Shown: piece after piece, positions 1-9,190 of the stretch
Numbering within the stretch: the stretch's first letter is position 1
Layout: each line of letters starts with the position of its first letter
Source: a virus
Strand: one strand, 5' to 3'
DNA length: 31,322 nt
IMG/VR virus record: IMGVR_UViG_3300042879_000029
Coordinates: 1-31,322 of that record
The notes under the pieces: model-generated
Told to the model about the DNA's origin: nothing
Seen by the model: only the letters and a program-made list of their open reading frames with translations
The model's database searches: none
Made by a program: the position numbers and the translations under genes

Positions 1-3000
1 GCAGACTCGGAAGTGCAGCACGCAAGTCGTCGTACTCTGCCTTCTGGAATTCCTTCAGGTCTTCGACGATTTTCGGGTCAGCATCCGCTTCCTTCATCCA
101 AACCTTGTACACGCTGTCGTTAAACAGAGCGCGGCCAAAGGCAACGACAAATTCTTCCGAACGCTTGAGCGCATCTTTATCCAATGCAACCGCAGCACTG
201 GCAACGTCTTGCCCGGCGTAACGCATACGCTTGTAGGCTTCTGCAGCCTTGCGGATAGCAGCCAAGTCATCATCAGTAAATACGTTATTACCACGGCGCA
301 GATCATTCAGCCGGTTGATAACGCGCTTGCCTTCAGCCTGCGATGCTTCAAAGTTAGACAGCATCAGGTCGATGGCCGACTCGTTAACGGCAGCACGCAT
401 CTCGTTGTAGACCTTCCAGATATCGCTATCTTCGTCCACATCGAACTGGTACTTAACCTTGCTGCCGTTGGCCAGAGTGACTTGGAATCCTTTGCGGAAC
501 TCCTCTGCAGATACGTAGCCAGCCTTCTCAAGTTGGTCACGAACCTTCGGGTCAACAGTGATGTTGCCCATGTCATCCATGAACACAAGGCTGTCGAAGG
601 ATCGGATCAGTTGGTCAGTGGCTTCAGTACCACGCAACAGCGCGGCATATGCAAGCAACTCACCAGCCTTCTCCTTCTCCTCCTCCGTAACTCCCGGCAC
701 GCCACCGATCTCACCAAACACACCGTAGTCCGGAGTGTGGCTATAGGAAGTCATGCGCTGATACTTCGACAAGAGTGAGCGAGCAAACTGTTGCTGCTTC
801 TCAAACATCTTGTAGATAAGACTCAAGCCTTCGCTGCGTCGGGCCTTGTTGTCCAGCGTCTGAACTTCTTCCAGTATGCGTGCAACCGTACCCGGCACAT
901 CCTTCTGCGTACCAAACACGCGGTTGCGGAAACTCTCGTACGCACCCATCAAGCCGCCCATCGGGCCATACCGATAGTTCAAGGCATTGGTAGCAAACGC
1001 CTTGGAGCCAAGGTCGGCATTGGAGAACACAGCGTAGCGGCCTTCGTACTGAGCAGAGTTAATCGTCTCAAAGTCTTGAGCGATGGTCTTTGCACTGAGG
1101 AAGTTGCCAGCGTCTCCACGGCGCACGTACTTGCGTGATAGGTTCACAAGGTAGCGGGCAGCATCGTCCTCGAACTTCAGACCGATCTTGTTCAACGCAT
1201 TCTTGAGTGCATTCCAGATACGGTTGAGGATGGATACGTCGATCTCGGCAGCAAAGTCCGCAACGTATTCTTCCAAAGCCTCAAGTTTGGACATACCACG
1301 CGCAGCCATCATGTCGTCAACTGCAGCTCGTACGTCGGAGTCTGCCTCGTATATATCGTTTAATGCACGATCCAACTCGGCCTTCGACATCACGCCCTTG
1401 AATCCAAAGTGGCCAAGGGTTTCGTGAGCCAGTACAAACTTCAGTTGCCGTTCGCTACGGATGAAGTCAGAGAAGATGATGACGTTCGGACCAAACGAAT
1501 AACCCATTGCTTGCGTGGTATCGAAGTCACCCTTCGGACGGGCAGCAGCCGCACGCTTGTACAACTCAGGATTGTTTCGTTTTAGATCAGCCACATTCCT
1601 GTAAATATATGTACGCGGTTTGATCCGCAGCTTTCGCAGGAAGTTAGTGACCAGAATCTTTACGCGGCCAGCGGGGATGGCTTTACCAATGTCAGTGCCA
1701 TCGTCACGGTAGAACATACCGTCAGGCTTGTCGTAAGCGTTCTCAACCGGGAAGGCTTCTCTATCTGCCTTGGCTCTATTGAACTCCTCAAACCGTTGCT
1801 CACGTTCCTTGTCGCGTTCTTCTGCAGCCATCCGTGCTTCTTCACGGGCAAGTTTGTCGATCTCAGCCTGTCGCTCCGCAGTAATTACCTCGGGGACAAT
1901 GACATAACGACCCTGCGACTTGAGCAGGTTAGGCTCACCGTTCTCGTTGAAGAAGTCCTTGAGCCGCTTACCACGGTAGAAGTAGTTGCGTCCTGCTTCA
2001 TCAAGACGGGAGTACAAAGCCTTGGCCGCAGCAGCCAGACTCGGATACTTCTTACCTTCAACTTCCATCTCGGAGTTCAGACCACGGATGATTCTGTAGT
2101 TATTGAACAAATCATCCAAGAAGTTAGCAAGTACAGCCTGCGGGGTGCGGACAATACTGGTAAGCGAAGTAGTCTTATTAAGGTTAGTGATCTTCTCACC
2201 AACGCTCGGACGACCAACAGTAGTGGCCATCTTAGTGATCTTGCCAACCGTATCTTCTGGTAGTTGCGTCAGTTTAATCTCACCAGCCTCAACGAGAAGT
2301 TTGGCCTCCTCAACTGGCAAACCCACTATGCGACTAGTTACGTTTGGCAACAACGCACGACCACGTAAGTATGAGAACGCTGGGGTGTATTGCCCCTTCA
2401 TGTTTCCGCGAGTGAACACGGCTTCCATCTGCAGGCGGTCGTTAGCCAGCATCATCACCACATCGTCAATAGCGGCTTGCTGCTGCGGTGAGAACTGCGT
2501 ATTGGCAAAGAAAGACTGAGCGCGTTCGATCACACCGGTCTTACGATTGTTGGAATCAGTATCGAATAACGCATGGAACATTACCGTAGCCATTGCGTCC
2601 TTAAACGTACGGAGGTTAGGACTGGTTTCCGCTACATTGATTTCTTCTTCCAATGCTTGACGGACGGTCTGATCTTCCTCAGTGATACCTGCTTCTTGAT
2701 CGGCAATAACGTCACGGGCATCCGCCGCGATACTAAGCGCATACGCTTGAGTCAGATTTCGCGGATTGCTTCGGAACTTCTCATCCCACGTAGCCTTGAG
2801 TTTGGCAGGAAGGTTGGAGTACGTAATGTCATCCGGACCTAAATCTTCCCATGCTTCCTCAGGGGTTGCGTAGGCGGCCGGAGCCGCCCCTACTTTTGGG
2901 CGTTTGGTTTCCTCTACTTTCTTACCAGTTTCCCGAACGGGCGGCTTTTGCTCACCTTTCTTGAGGGCTTCACCCTTTCTGGGAGTTTCCCGCTGACCGG

Positions 3001-5515
3001 ATACTGCTGCTCCCACTTTTGCGCCAGTTTCGGCTGGTTCGCGTGCAGGTACTTTCTCTGTGCCTCGCTCTTGAATGGCATAGTTTCCGTTCCTTACTTG
3101 AAGTCTTTCGCCAGCCTCATCCGTGTACACACCGTTCTTAGGAGCGTCGTTCTCAAACGTACCTTCGAAGGACGTACCATCGGCGTAAGTAACCTTACCG
3201 CTGACAAAATTATTATCGGCATCAACGATGCCTACATAACGAGAGCCGTCTTCCAACGTGGCATCAACACGCTGACGCTTGCGTACTTTCTCAGCAACGG
3301 CACGAACCTTAGCGGCTGGCTCAGGCGGACGCTGACGACCACCCTTCTGCAACTGCGGACGAACCTTGCGACGTTTGCCAGCACCACGCAGAGCAGCAAC
3401 TGACGGCTGTCCTTCTCGAGTAAAGAGCGGCAATTGGCCAGCAACCTGCAGGCTCTCGCGTGGTGTAACCGGTACAGTCGGGCCAGTCTCAGGCAGTGGT
3501 GTAGCACCACGGCGTAAACGCTCAGCACCAGACGGGCGAGGCAATCCACGCGCACCAAAGAGTGACAACTGTTGCGGTTCGGTCGGACCAAACTGACGAG
3601 GCGGAAGTGCAGGAACAACACCCGTGGGTGCAACGGCAGCACCGACCTGACCAAGTTGAAGCTGGCGCTGTGCTTCTGCTTGCGCTATCTCTGCCTCTCG
3701 GCGTTGAGCCATTGCTTGATCGAACTGTGCCTGACGTTGTACCGCTTGTAGTTGCTGTGCGATCTGTGTGTCAGGAATTGGTTGGGCTTCAGTAAACCCA
3801 ATCCCCGCTGGAGCAGCAGGAGCAAACTGAAGCGGTAACTGACCCGGAAATACTGGTATTCCAGTCATGCCAAGTTCAGGCGGTAGTTCACCCGGATATT
3901 CTTTTGGAACCCGTGGCCCCCCAAACATGTCTACTTGTTGTACGCTGGTATCAAACAAATCCTGCTGTGTAATTGGAACTTCGGTAGCAGGTGCAACACC
4001 AAAACCACCGACCGGAGTGTATTGACCGGCTACACCGGGGATAGCAGCCGCACCACCAGCGAGTCCCGGAATGGGACTAACCGGACCAACTCCACCAAAC
4101 AAATCACCCTGCGTACCCGGAGCCACAACAAGCGGCAGTCTCGGAGGACCCTGTGGAATTGTTGGAGAAAGTTTTTGATCTGTGCTTGTTACTTCAGTGG
4201 TCTTACCCGGATCAAGTAAGTTCGCCGGTTCTTTACCACGCAAGTTAGCAACAGCACCAACCGGGCCACCGACACCAAAGCCAGCGGCAAACGAATTGAT
4301 GAGGCGGTTGATACCCTCGTCGCTAGTTAAGTCTTGTCCTGATATTCCAAGTAGGAGGGCTTCTTGACTTGCCTCGGTGGTTCCTTCAGCCAAACCGCCA
4401 ACACCACCGCCAACAAGCCCACGGCGCAGAAGCTCAGCCCCACGACGGCCAACGGAAGTACCAGCAGGTATCGCCCTAGGCGCACCAGCGCCAGACAGTA
4501 ATCGTGAAGCGAGTAAGAATTCTGGAAGCGTCTCAAGTGCAGCATATGGTAACGATCCCGCGAGGGCTTTAATGCGAGCGTCAATATCATCAGCATCAGC
4601 ACCGGAGTCTCTAAGTTCTCCGTAGATATCTGCAGCACCCGTGGCAATGTTCTGTGCATACGACGCACTAACTGCACCAGCAAGACCAGCGGCCTCACGC
4701 AGAAGTTTATTCTCAGCATCCGACAGTGCTTCACCTGCGACTTTCTTTTTGGCAGCGGCTTTGACTGATTCCTTGAACGCAGTCTTGCCCATAAGTCCAG
4801 CAAGCGCACCGCCAGCACCAGCCAAAGGGCCGCCAGCAGCAGTACCCGCCAAGAAGCCAAGGCCAGCCGTTATGACCGACTCGATCATGTTCGGGCCTTG
4901 TTGCGCGAAGTTGGCTACGAACCACTCGACGGCATCATCACCAGATCGAATGTCAGTAAATTGACGCTCGAACGGAGAAGTCTGCCGCAGTTGTTCTTCC
5001 TGAGCAGAGACAATCCGACCACCCAGTTCTTCAGCACCAGCGAGTTGCAGTCCACGACCAAACAAAGCCTGAGACTGGTCAACGCCACGACCAAAAGACT
5101 TAGACGCAAGTCGGCCTAATGACGGTGAACGAATGGACTGGAGGTACTGCTGGTAAGCCTGTTCATCAAGCGGCACGAACCCAGTGGGTAATTCACCACG
5201 GCCCGGTTGACCAAGCAGCCCCTCGACCTCAAGCGCAGTCGCAGCGTCTTGTGCAGGGAACCTACGCCCTTGTACAAACAACTCACCAGTTGATTCACTT
5301 ACGCCGATATCCGGCGGTTGACGCATTTTCGGAAGGGTGAACTGAGTCCCCCTAACCATACGCTCGCCGGTCATGACCATATCCGCAGCGGACTGACCAA
5401 GATTTCCAACCCCTATACCTGAGGTCGGAGATAGCGGCGCGTACGGATTGGGTGCTGGACCTACGCTGACCTTATCGAAGAACGGATCAGCAAACGACAA
5501 TCCTGCCTTAGCCAT
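1..5515 (-). CDS. Giant internal virion protein (C-terminal end beyond window)
   Basis: A minus-strand frame open from ATG at 5515 to the left edge, at least 1838 codons. I read all 1838 triplets and found no stop. The start MAKAGLSFADPFFDKVSV has GAGG about seven bases upstream and begins three bases after the muramidase stop. Residues 209-245 are Gly/Ala-rich and hydrophobic; 375-390 carry AEGTTEASQEALLLG, seen in large phage polyvalent proteins. A Pro/Gln-rich linker at about 430-700 holds five Q-x-[DSP]-[LM]-F motifs, one being QLSLF (649-653). A MORN-like segment lies at 757-800. An HETLGH motif at 1364-1369 with EALEEYVAD at 1412-1420 fits a zincin-like metallopeptidase. Role: ejected multifunctional protein, likely. 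Confidence 0.88.
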   Translation of the reverse strand, partial: MAKAGLSFADPFFDKVSVGPAPNPYAPLSPTSGIGVGNLGQSAADMVMTGERMVRGTQFTLPKMRQPPDIGVSESTGELFVQGRRFPAQDAATALEVEGLLGQPGRGELPTGFVPLDEQAYQQYLQSIRSPSLGRLASKSFGRGVDQSQALFGRGLQLAGAEELGGRIVSAQEEQLRQTSPFERQFTDIRSGDDAVEWFVANFAQQGPNMIESVITAGLGFLAGTAAGGPLAGAGGALAGLMGKTAFKESVKAAAKKKVAGEALSDAENKLLREAAGLAGAVSASYAQNIATGAADIYGELRDSGADADDIDARIKALAGSLPYAALETLPEFLLASRLLSGAGAPRAIPAGTSVGRRGAELLRRGLVGGGVGGLAEGTTEASQEALLLGISGQDLTSDEGINRLINSFAAGFGVGGPVGAVANLRGKEPANLLDPGKTTEVTSTDQKLSPTIPQGPPRLPLVVAPGTQGDLFGGVGPVSPIPGLAGGAAAIPGVAGQYTPVGGFGVAPATEVPITQQDLFDTSVQQVDMFGGPRVPKEYPGELPPELGMTGIPVFPGQLPLQFAPAAPAGIGFTEAQPIPDTQIAQQLQAVQRQAQFDQAMAQRREAEIAQAEAQRQLQLGQVGAAVAPTGVVPALPPRQFGPTEPQQLSLFGARGLPRPSGAERLRRGATPLPETGPTVPVTPRESLQVAGQLPLFTREGQPSVAALRGAGKRRKVRPQLQKGGRQRPPEPAAKVRAVAEKVRKRQRVDATLEDGSRYVGIVDADNNFVSGKVTYADGTSFEGTFENDAPKNGVYTDEAGERLQVRNGNYAIQERGTEKVPAREPAETGAKVGAAVSGQRETPRKGEALKKGEQKPPVRETGKKVEETKRPKVGAAPAAYATPEEAWEDLGPDDITYSNLPAKLKATWDEKFRSNPRNLTQAYALSIAADARDVIADQEAGITEEDQTVRQALEEEINVAETSPNLRTFKDAMATVMFHALFDTDSNNRKTGVIERAQSFFANTQFSPQQQAAIDDVVMMLANDRLQMEAVFTRGNMKGQYTPAFSYLRGRALLPNVTSRIVGLPVEEAKLLVEAGEIKLTQLPEDTVGKITKMATTVGRPSVGEKITNLNKTTSLTSIVRTPQAVLANFLDDLFNNYRIIRGLNSEMEVEGKKYPSLAAAAKALYSRLDEAGRNYFYRGKRLKDFFNENGEPNLLKSQGRYVIVPEVITAERQAEIDKLAREEARMAAEERDKEREQRFEEFNRAKADREAFPVENAYDKPDGMFYRDDGTDIGKAIPAGRVKILVTNFLRKLRIKPRTYIYRNVADLKRNNPELYKRAAAARPKGDFDTTQAMGYSFGPNVIIFSDFIRSERQLKFVLAHETLGHFGFKGVMSKAELDRALNDIYEADSDVRAAVDDMMAARGMSKLEALEEYVADFAAEIDVSILNRIWNALKNALNKIGLKFEDDAARYLVNLSRKYVRRGDAGNFLSAKTIAQDFETINSAQYEGRYAVFSNADLGSKAFATNALNYRYGPMGGLMGAYESFRNRVFGTQKDVPGTVARILEEVQTLDNKARRSEGLSLIYKMFEKQQQFARSLLSKYQRMTSYSHTPDYGVFGEIGGVPGVTEEEKEKAGELLAYAALLRGTEATDQLIRSFDSLVFMDDMGNITVDPKVRDQLEKAGYVSAEEFRKGFQVTLANGSKVKYQFDVDEDSDIWKVYNEMRAAVNESAIDLMLSNFEASQAEGKRVINRLNDLRRGNNVFTDDDLAAIRKAAEAYKRMRYAGQDVASAAVALDKDALKRSEEFVVAFGRALFNDSVYKVWMKEADADPKIVEDLKEFQKAEYDDLRAALPSL
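1256..1426 (-). other. Zincin-like signature in the giant protein
   Basis: Residues 1364-1369 read HETLGH after the strand KFVLA, and residues 1412-1420 read EALEEYVAD. This H-E-x-x-x-H plus downstream E-E pair is the layout of zinc-metallopeptidase-like domains of large phage proteins, where the two His and a Glu would bind zinc and the first Glu would be the base. The canonical HExxH has one residue fewer between the histidines. Confidence 0.6.
3422..4111 (-). other. Linker with five clamp-binding-like Q-x-x-[LM]-F motifs
   Basis: Within the giant protein: QGDLF 469-473, QQDLF 517-521, QVDMF 527-531, QLSLF 649-653 and QLPLF 694-698, with a degenerate QLPLQF at 559-564. They lie in a Pro/Gln/Ala-rich region that is probably unstructured. 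QL[SD]LF is the established consensus by which bacterial proteins bind the DnaN sliding clamp. Binding by this protein is inference. Confidence 0.6.
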
Positions 5516-5518
5516 GAT

Positions 5519-7477
5519 TTACCTCGGCTTCAATCCACCAAACGTCGGCAGACCTGCAATGGGGTATGCGGCATTAGTTTGAACCTTAACGCCGTCAATT
5601 TCTACTGTGCGACCACTGGGGTTAAAGAGGTATGGCGCTCCACCCGGCGGGCGGATAATAACCGTACCGTCACCAGCACCAGAGGGTTTGATATCCCAGC
5701 CAGCGTTCAACTTGTACCACTCAAGTGCTTGGTTGATGTTGCCCTGCGTCTGAGCAACTGCGATCTCACGGATCATCTGAGCCGTCTGTTTGGCCTGTTC
5801 TTTCTGAACATCCAAGTTAGCCTTGAAGGTCTCCAAGTTAGCCGCAGCACCAGCCTCTGCCATCTGCTGACGATACCCGGTATCAAACGAGAGTCGGGCC
5901 ATCTGGGTCACTTCATTGGCAGGCAACCCTTCACGTACGACCTCACCACCCACAACGATGTTATAACGACCGTCAGTACGTGGCTGAACGCCAATCTGCG
6001 ATCCGTAGTATGCACTCCAAACAGCCGACAATCGACGCGGGTCTTTGGTCAGACCGAACTCTTGGATGCCCTGCATACCCTGCATATAGAGCATGTTGTT
6101 GTCGAGTTCCAAAACCTTAGCGCGAGCCTGCATGAACTCATTACCCATACCAGAACGCTGGTACATACGGGCAAGGCGGACAGCCTCCTCACGCTGCTGC
6201 AACGCAAGTTGCATTTGATACGGAACATTCTGCGGATTGATAATCGCAGCAGGAGGAGCAGCCCCAGCGGGAGCCATGGTCGGAGCAACACCAGCCGCAG
6301 GTGCAGCAGGAGCAGGGGCCGCAGCAGGCGCAGCCTGAGCAGTAGGGATAACTGCCTCTACAACACCACCTGCAAACTCACCAAGACGATTGAGCCAGCC
6401 TTGAAGAAACTTCTCTTGACTGGGATTACGCGCAACAATGTCCTGATATCGCTGCGCTCGCAACTGCAAGAAACGTTGCGGATCATTGCCCGAATCTTGA
6501 AGAGCCTTGCGAGTCCAAGCCACACCCTGATTGACAGCAGCATCAAACGCCATCTCTCGGATGTTGGCAGGGAGTTTGTCAGCGTTGATTCGATCCCAAT
6601 AGTCACGCTTATAAATGCGTGCTGCTTCCGCTTCCGTGAGGTTAGCGATATCTAACTTGGGGTAAGCGTTCTTACTAATACCAAACTTAGTCTCACCACC
6701 AACGTCATCAGGATCGTTGACGTAACCACCTTCGCGTTGGATAACACGATTGATCGCATCGTTGGCTTTTAGGCCAGCGGCAGCAGGCGCACCCGCCTCG
6801 GCTTTGCGACCACGGAGTTGCTGAAGTCTTTCAGCCTGAGCCTTACGTTCTGCTTCAGCACGTTCAATGCCTTGCACTTCTTCACGGGCGCTTTTTGTCT
6901 GAGTAGCCATAGCACGCAGTTGTGCATCTGGAACGCCACGGTTTAACAAAACATCACGAAGCCACGAAGTAGTGTTGGCATCATCAGCATACGAGGCTGA
7001 CCGGAATACTTCGACCAACTCCTCAGTCGTAAAGTTCTTCGGGTCTTTGAGCAGTGCAATCGTACGCTGCGTTTCTTCTGGGATAGCGCCAACAATCCCC
7101 TGCGCCCTAGAAAGATTCCAAGATGACAGACGCGGCTTAAGACGCTCATAAAGCATCTCAGCATCAGACTTCATTTCTGTATCTACAAAAGAAGTCGGAG
7201 CCGCAGCCGGAGCAGGTGCAGGAGCCTTAGGACGAGACGGAGCCAGTTGTCCGTCAAACTTAGGAGGTACTGCTTCAAACGCACCGGGCAACTGAAGACC
7301 GCCAGTTTGCTCAGCAATTGGAGCATTTAGCATCTCTTGCCGCAAACGGTCCTGACGATTCAACTGCTCAAGAGTCAGTTGGTTAGTACGCGCTACGCGC
7401 TCGGCTTCTTCTGCTGTGCGTTGACCGCGAGAAAATGCAGCACCACCGGTGATAAGTTGTCCAAGATTAAGTGCCAT
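5519..7477 (-). CDS. Virion protein with GH108 muramidase domain
   Basis: A 652-residue protein. Residues 1-235 are helical (structural), residues 238-375 form the lysozyme: INRVIQREGGYVNDPDDVGG at 242-261 with the catalytic Glu249, then ETKFGIS, and the partner domain with YWDRINADKLPANIREMAFDAAVNQG, as in glycoside hydrolase 108 with its binding domain. A Pro/Ala linker at 380-415 leads to helical and beta regions to the end. A muramidase inside a large virion protein is a tail-entry enzyme that opens peptidoglycan during infection, not a free endolysin. The next gene starts three bases after its stop. Confidence 0.88.
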   Translation of the reverse strand: MALNLGQLITGGAAFSRGQRTAEEAERVARTNQLTLEQLNRQDRLRQEMLNAPIAEQTGGLQLPGAFEAVPPKFDGQLAPSRPKAPAPAPAAAPTSFVDTEMKSDAEMLYERLKPRLSSWNLSRAQGIVGAIPEETQRTIALLKDPKNFTTEELVEVFRSASYADDANTTSWLRDVLLNRGVPDAQLRAMATQTKSAREEVQGIERAEAERKAQAERLQQLRGRKAEAGAPAAAGLKANDAINRVIQREGGYVNDPDDVGGETKFGISKNAYPKLDIANLTEAEAARIYKRDYWDRINADKLPANIREMAFDAAVNQGVAWTRKALQDSGNDPQRFLQLRAQRYQDIVARNPSQEKFLQGWLNRLGEFAGGVVEAVIPTAQAAPAAAPAPAAPAAGVAPTMAPAGAAPPAAIINPQNVPYQMQLALQQREEAVRLARMYQRSGMGNEFMQARAKVLELDNNMLYMQGMQGIQEFGLTKDPRRLSAVWSAYYGSQIGVQPRTDGRYNIVVGGEVVREGLPANEVTQMARLSFDTGYRQQMAEAGAAANLETFKANLDVQKEQAKQTAQMIREIAVAQTQGNINQALEWYKLNAGWDIKPSGAGDGTVIIRPPGGAPYLFNPSGRTVEIDGVKVQTNAAYPIAGLPTFGGLKPR

Positions 7478-7483
7478 GGTTCA

Positions 7484-8740
7484 TTACCCCGTGATGCTGC
7501 CAAACCGCATACGCTGCTCTCTACCTATGCGACGATCTACTTCGTCCTGTATTTCATCACCAGTCAGACCGGCTTTGCGTTGTCCAGTAAGACCGCCAAA
7601 GAACTGACCTGCTTGCTCAGAGGCTTCACGACGACGGCGTTCGGCTTCAGCGTAATCTCCCATCAGTCCAGCGCGAGCAGCCATTGTGGCAGCCTGCGGC
7701 CCCGCACCCGGAAGTGCAGAGAGTCCAGCCTGACGAGCAGCAGCCGTATTCTGTGCAGTCATCAACTCACCACGCGCACGACCAGTTGCCGTTTCTTCTG
7801 CACGGGCACGACGCTGACGCGCAAGTTCTGCACGACGACGCTCACCAGTCAGACCGCGCACAGCAGCCGTAGTCAGGCCAGCACCGCGCACGCGGGCGCG
7901 TGATTCTTCTTCAAAGCCGTAGTCTCGGGCCGCTTCACCAAGCATAGCCTTGGCCTGCTCAAGACGCAGGTTGTAGAGTTCTTGGTTAGTGTTCTTCAGT
8001 TCTTGAAGGTCAGCAGCCTGAGCAGCGAGGAGTTGTTCTTCGGCAGGCGACAAACCAGAACCAGCAATAGCAGAGCCAGCCAACTGACCAGCAGCGCGAA
8101 GCGTCATATCCGCAATGGCGCGAGGATCAGTGAACTTGGTAACTACGTCCTGACCAGCAGTTCGCAAAGTTGCAAGCGCACGCGTGCCAAGGTTAGGCGA
8201 GTTAAGTTGGTTAGCCAGTCTACCCGCTTGAAGATCAGCGGCAGAGGTATACCCCGGAACCTGTGTACCAGTCGGAGTAACTTCTTGTAGCGTGGTTCCA
8301 GCAGTGCCGCCACCCAAGGCTGAAACGATGGGAAGTCCGGACGCACCGACTGGGACGCGAGTTCCTGTAACTACAACTTCTTGTAGTCCTTGCAGCCCGG
8401 CGGTAGGAGCCGCACCTGTAGCAGCCGTAGTCGTAGCACCAGCGGCAGGAGCCGCAGCACCCGGAGCCGTAGCAGCCGCCGTAGGCGCAGTTAGATAACC
8501 ACTGACACCGCCAGTGATAGCACCTGTGATTGCCGCTTTTCCTATATCCCCACCCGTTGCCGCTGCTATTGCAGCATTACCCGCAGCGTTGACCGCAGCG
8601 GTGGCCACAACCTTAGCAGCCGTCGAAGCCGCAGCAGCTGTACCTGCCTTACTCAAAAGTGCTGCGCTAACTTGCGGAGCGAAATAAGCCACGGCGACAG
8701 CCGCAGCAACAGTGAGAACTTTCTTAACCGCCTTACTCAT
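7484..8740 (-). CDS. Ala-rich internal virion / ejection protein
   Basis: A 418-residue protein. Residues 1-30 hold a basic start and a hydrophobic helix (KKVLTVAAAVAVAYFAPQV), then Ala/Gly-rich helices to about 90 with GxxxG-type packing, a Pro/Thr/Ala-rich linker at 85-125, and a long Arg/Glu/Ala coiled region from 235 to 345 (EEESRARVRGAG, RRAELARQRRARAEE). The layout resembles ejection proteins of T7/P22-type phages that insert into the cell envelope. Start supported by TAGGAG. It precedes the muramidase and the giant protein, which fits the ejectosome set. Confidence 0.74.
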   Translation of the reverse strand: MSKAVKKVLTVAAAVAVAYFAPQVSAALLSKAGTAAAASTAAKVVATAAVNAAGNAAIAAATGGDIGKAAITGAITGGVSGYLTAPTAAATAPGAAAPAAGATTTAATGAAPTAGLQGLQEVVVTGTRVPVGASGLPIVSALGGGTAGTTLQEVTPTGTQVPGYTSAADLQAGRLANQLNSPNLGTRALATLRTAGQDVVTKFTDPRAIADMTLRAAGQLAGSAIAGSGLSPAEEQLLAAQAADLQELKNTNQELYNLRLEQAKAMLGEAARDYGFEEESRARVRGAGLTTAAVRGLTGERRRAELARQRRARAEETATGRARGELMTAQNTAAARQAGLSALPGAGPQAATMAARAGLMGDYAEAERRRREASEQAGQFFGGLTGQRKAGLTGDEIQDEVDRRIGREQRMRFGSITG

Positions 8741-8749
8741 AACGTACTC

Positions 8750-9190
8750 CTAGTGGAGAGTCATGCGAACATAAGCGCACGACTTATCAAACCCAAACTT
8801 CTTTTGGTAAACCAAGGCCCGCGACTGCGGGGTGTATGCGTCCAGAAACTCAACATCGTTGGCTTTGAGCCACTCGATAATCGACTGCCAGTAAGCATTC
8901 TTGAACTGAACTAGTTTCTTTCCCTTACCAGCCAGTGCTATCAGGTCAGCGCCTTTGTGTCCGTTAACCTCATAGAACTGGAAAGCCAAAGCGCAAGACG
9001 GCATACCGTCATAGTACGCAACGAATATCGCAGCCATTCCCGTTTTGCCAAGGTCGATCACATCCTTGGCTTCCATCTCATCACGAGCAATTTCGTTGCC
9101 CTCACACGCAGCCTTAAACAAAGGTTCAAGATGGGACTCCAACTGTCCCACCCGTTCAGGCGTCAACATTTCAATCGACAGTGTTCCCAT
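8750..9190 (-). CDS. GNAT acetyltransferase-like internal virion protein
   Basis: A 146-residue protein with a one-base TAATG overlap to the previous gene. The order of an N-terminal helix pair, the strand MAAIFVAYYDGMPSCALAFQFY, a helix FKNAYWQSIIEWLKANDVEFLDAY, and the end SRALVYQKKFGFDKSCAYVRMTL fits the GNAT fold, where the C-terminal YxxxGF segment closes the acetyl-CoA site. The central pyrophosphate loop (usual Q/RxxGxG/A) is not clearly present, so catalysis is uncertain. Podoviruses commonly encode GNAT-like proteins beside internal virion genes. Confidence 0.72.
   Translation of the reverse strand: MGTLSIEMLTPERVGQLESHLEPLFKAACEGNEIARDEMEAKDVIDLGKTGMAAIFVAYYDGMPSCALAFQFYEVNGHKGADLIALAGKGKKLVQFKNAYWQSIIEWLKANDVEFLDAYTPQSRALVYQKKFGFDKSCAYVRMTLH

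Noticed and set aside
209-4964. Many short ORFs on both strands in the left 5 kb
   Set aside because: All lie opposite or out of frame with the giant minus-strand frame that is fully open from 5515 to the edge.
5579-6655. 358-codon plus-strand ORF opposite the muramidase gene
   Set aside because: Shadow of a minus-strand gene with an intact GH108 active site; composition is Ser/Arg/Leu-rich as expected from antisense translation.
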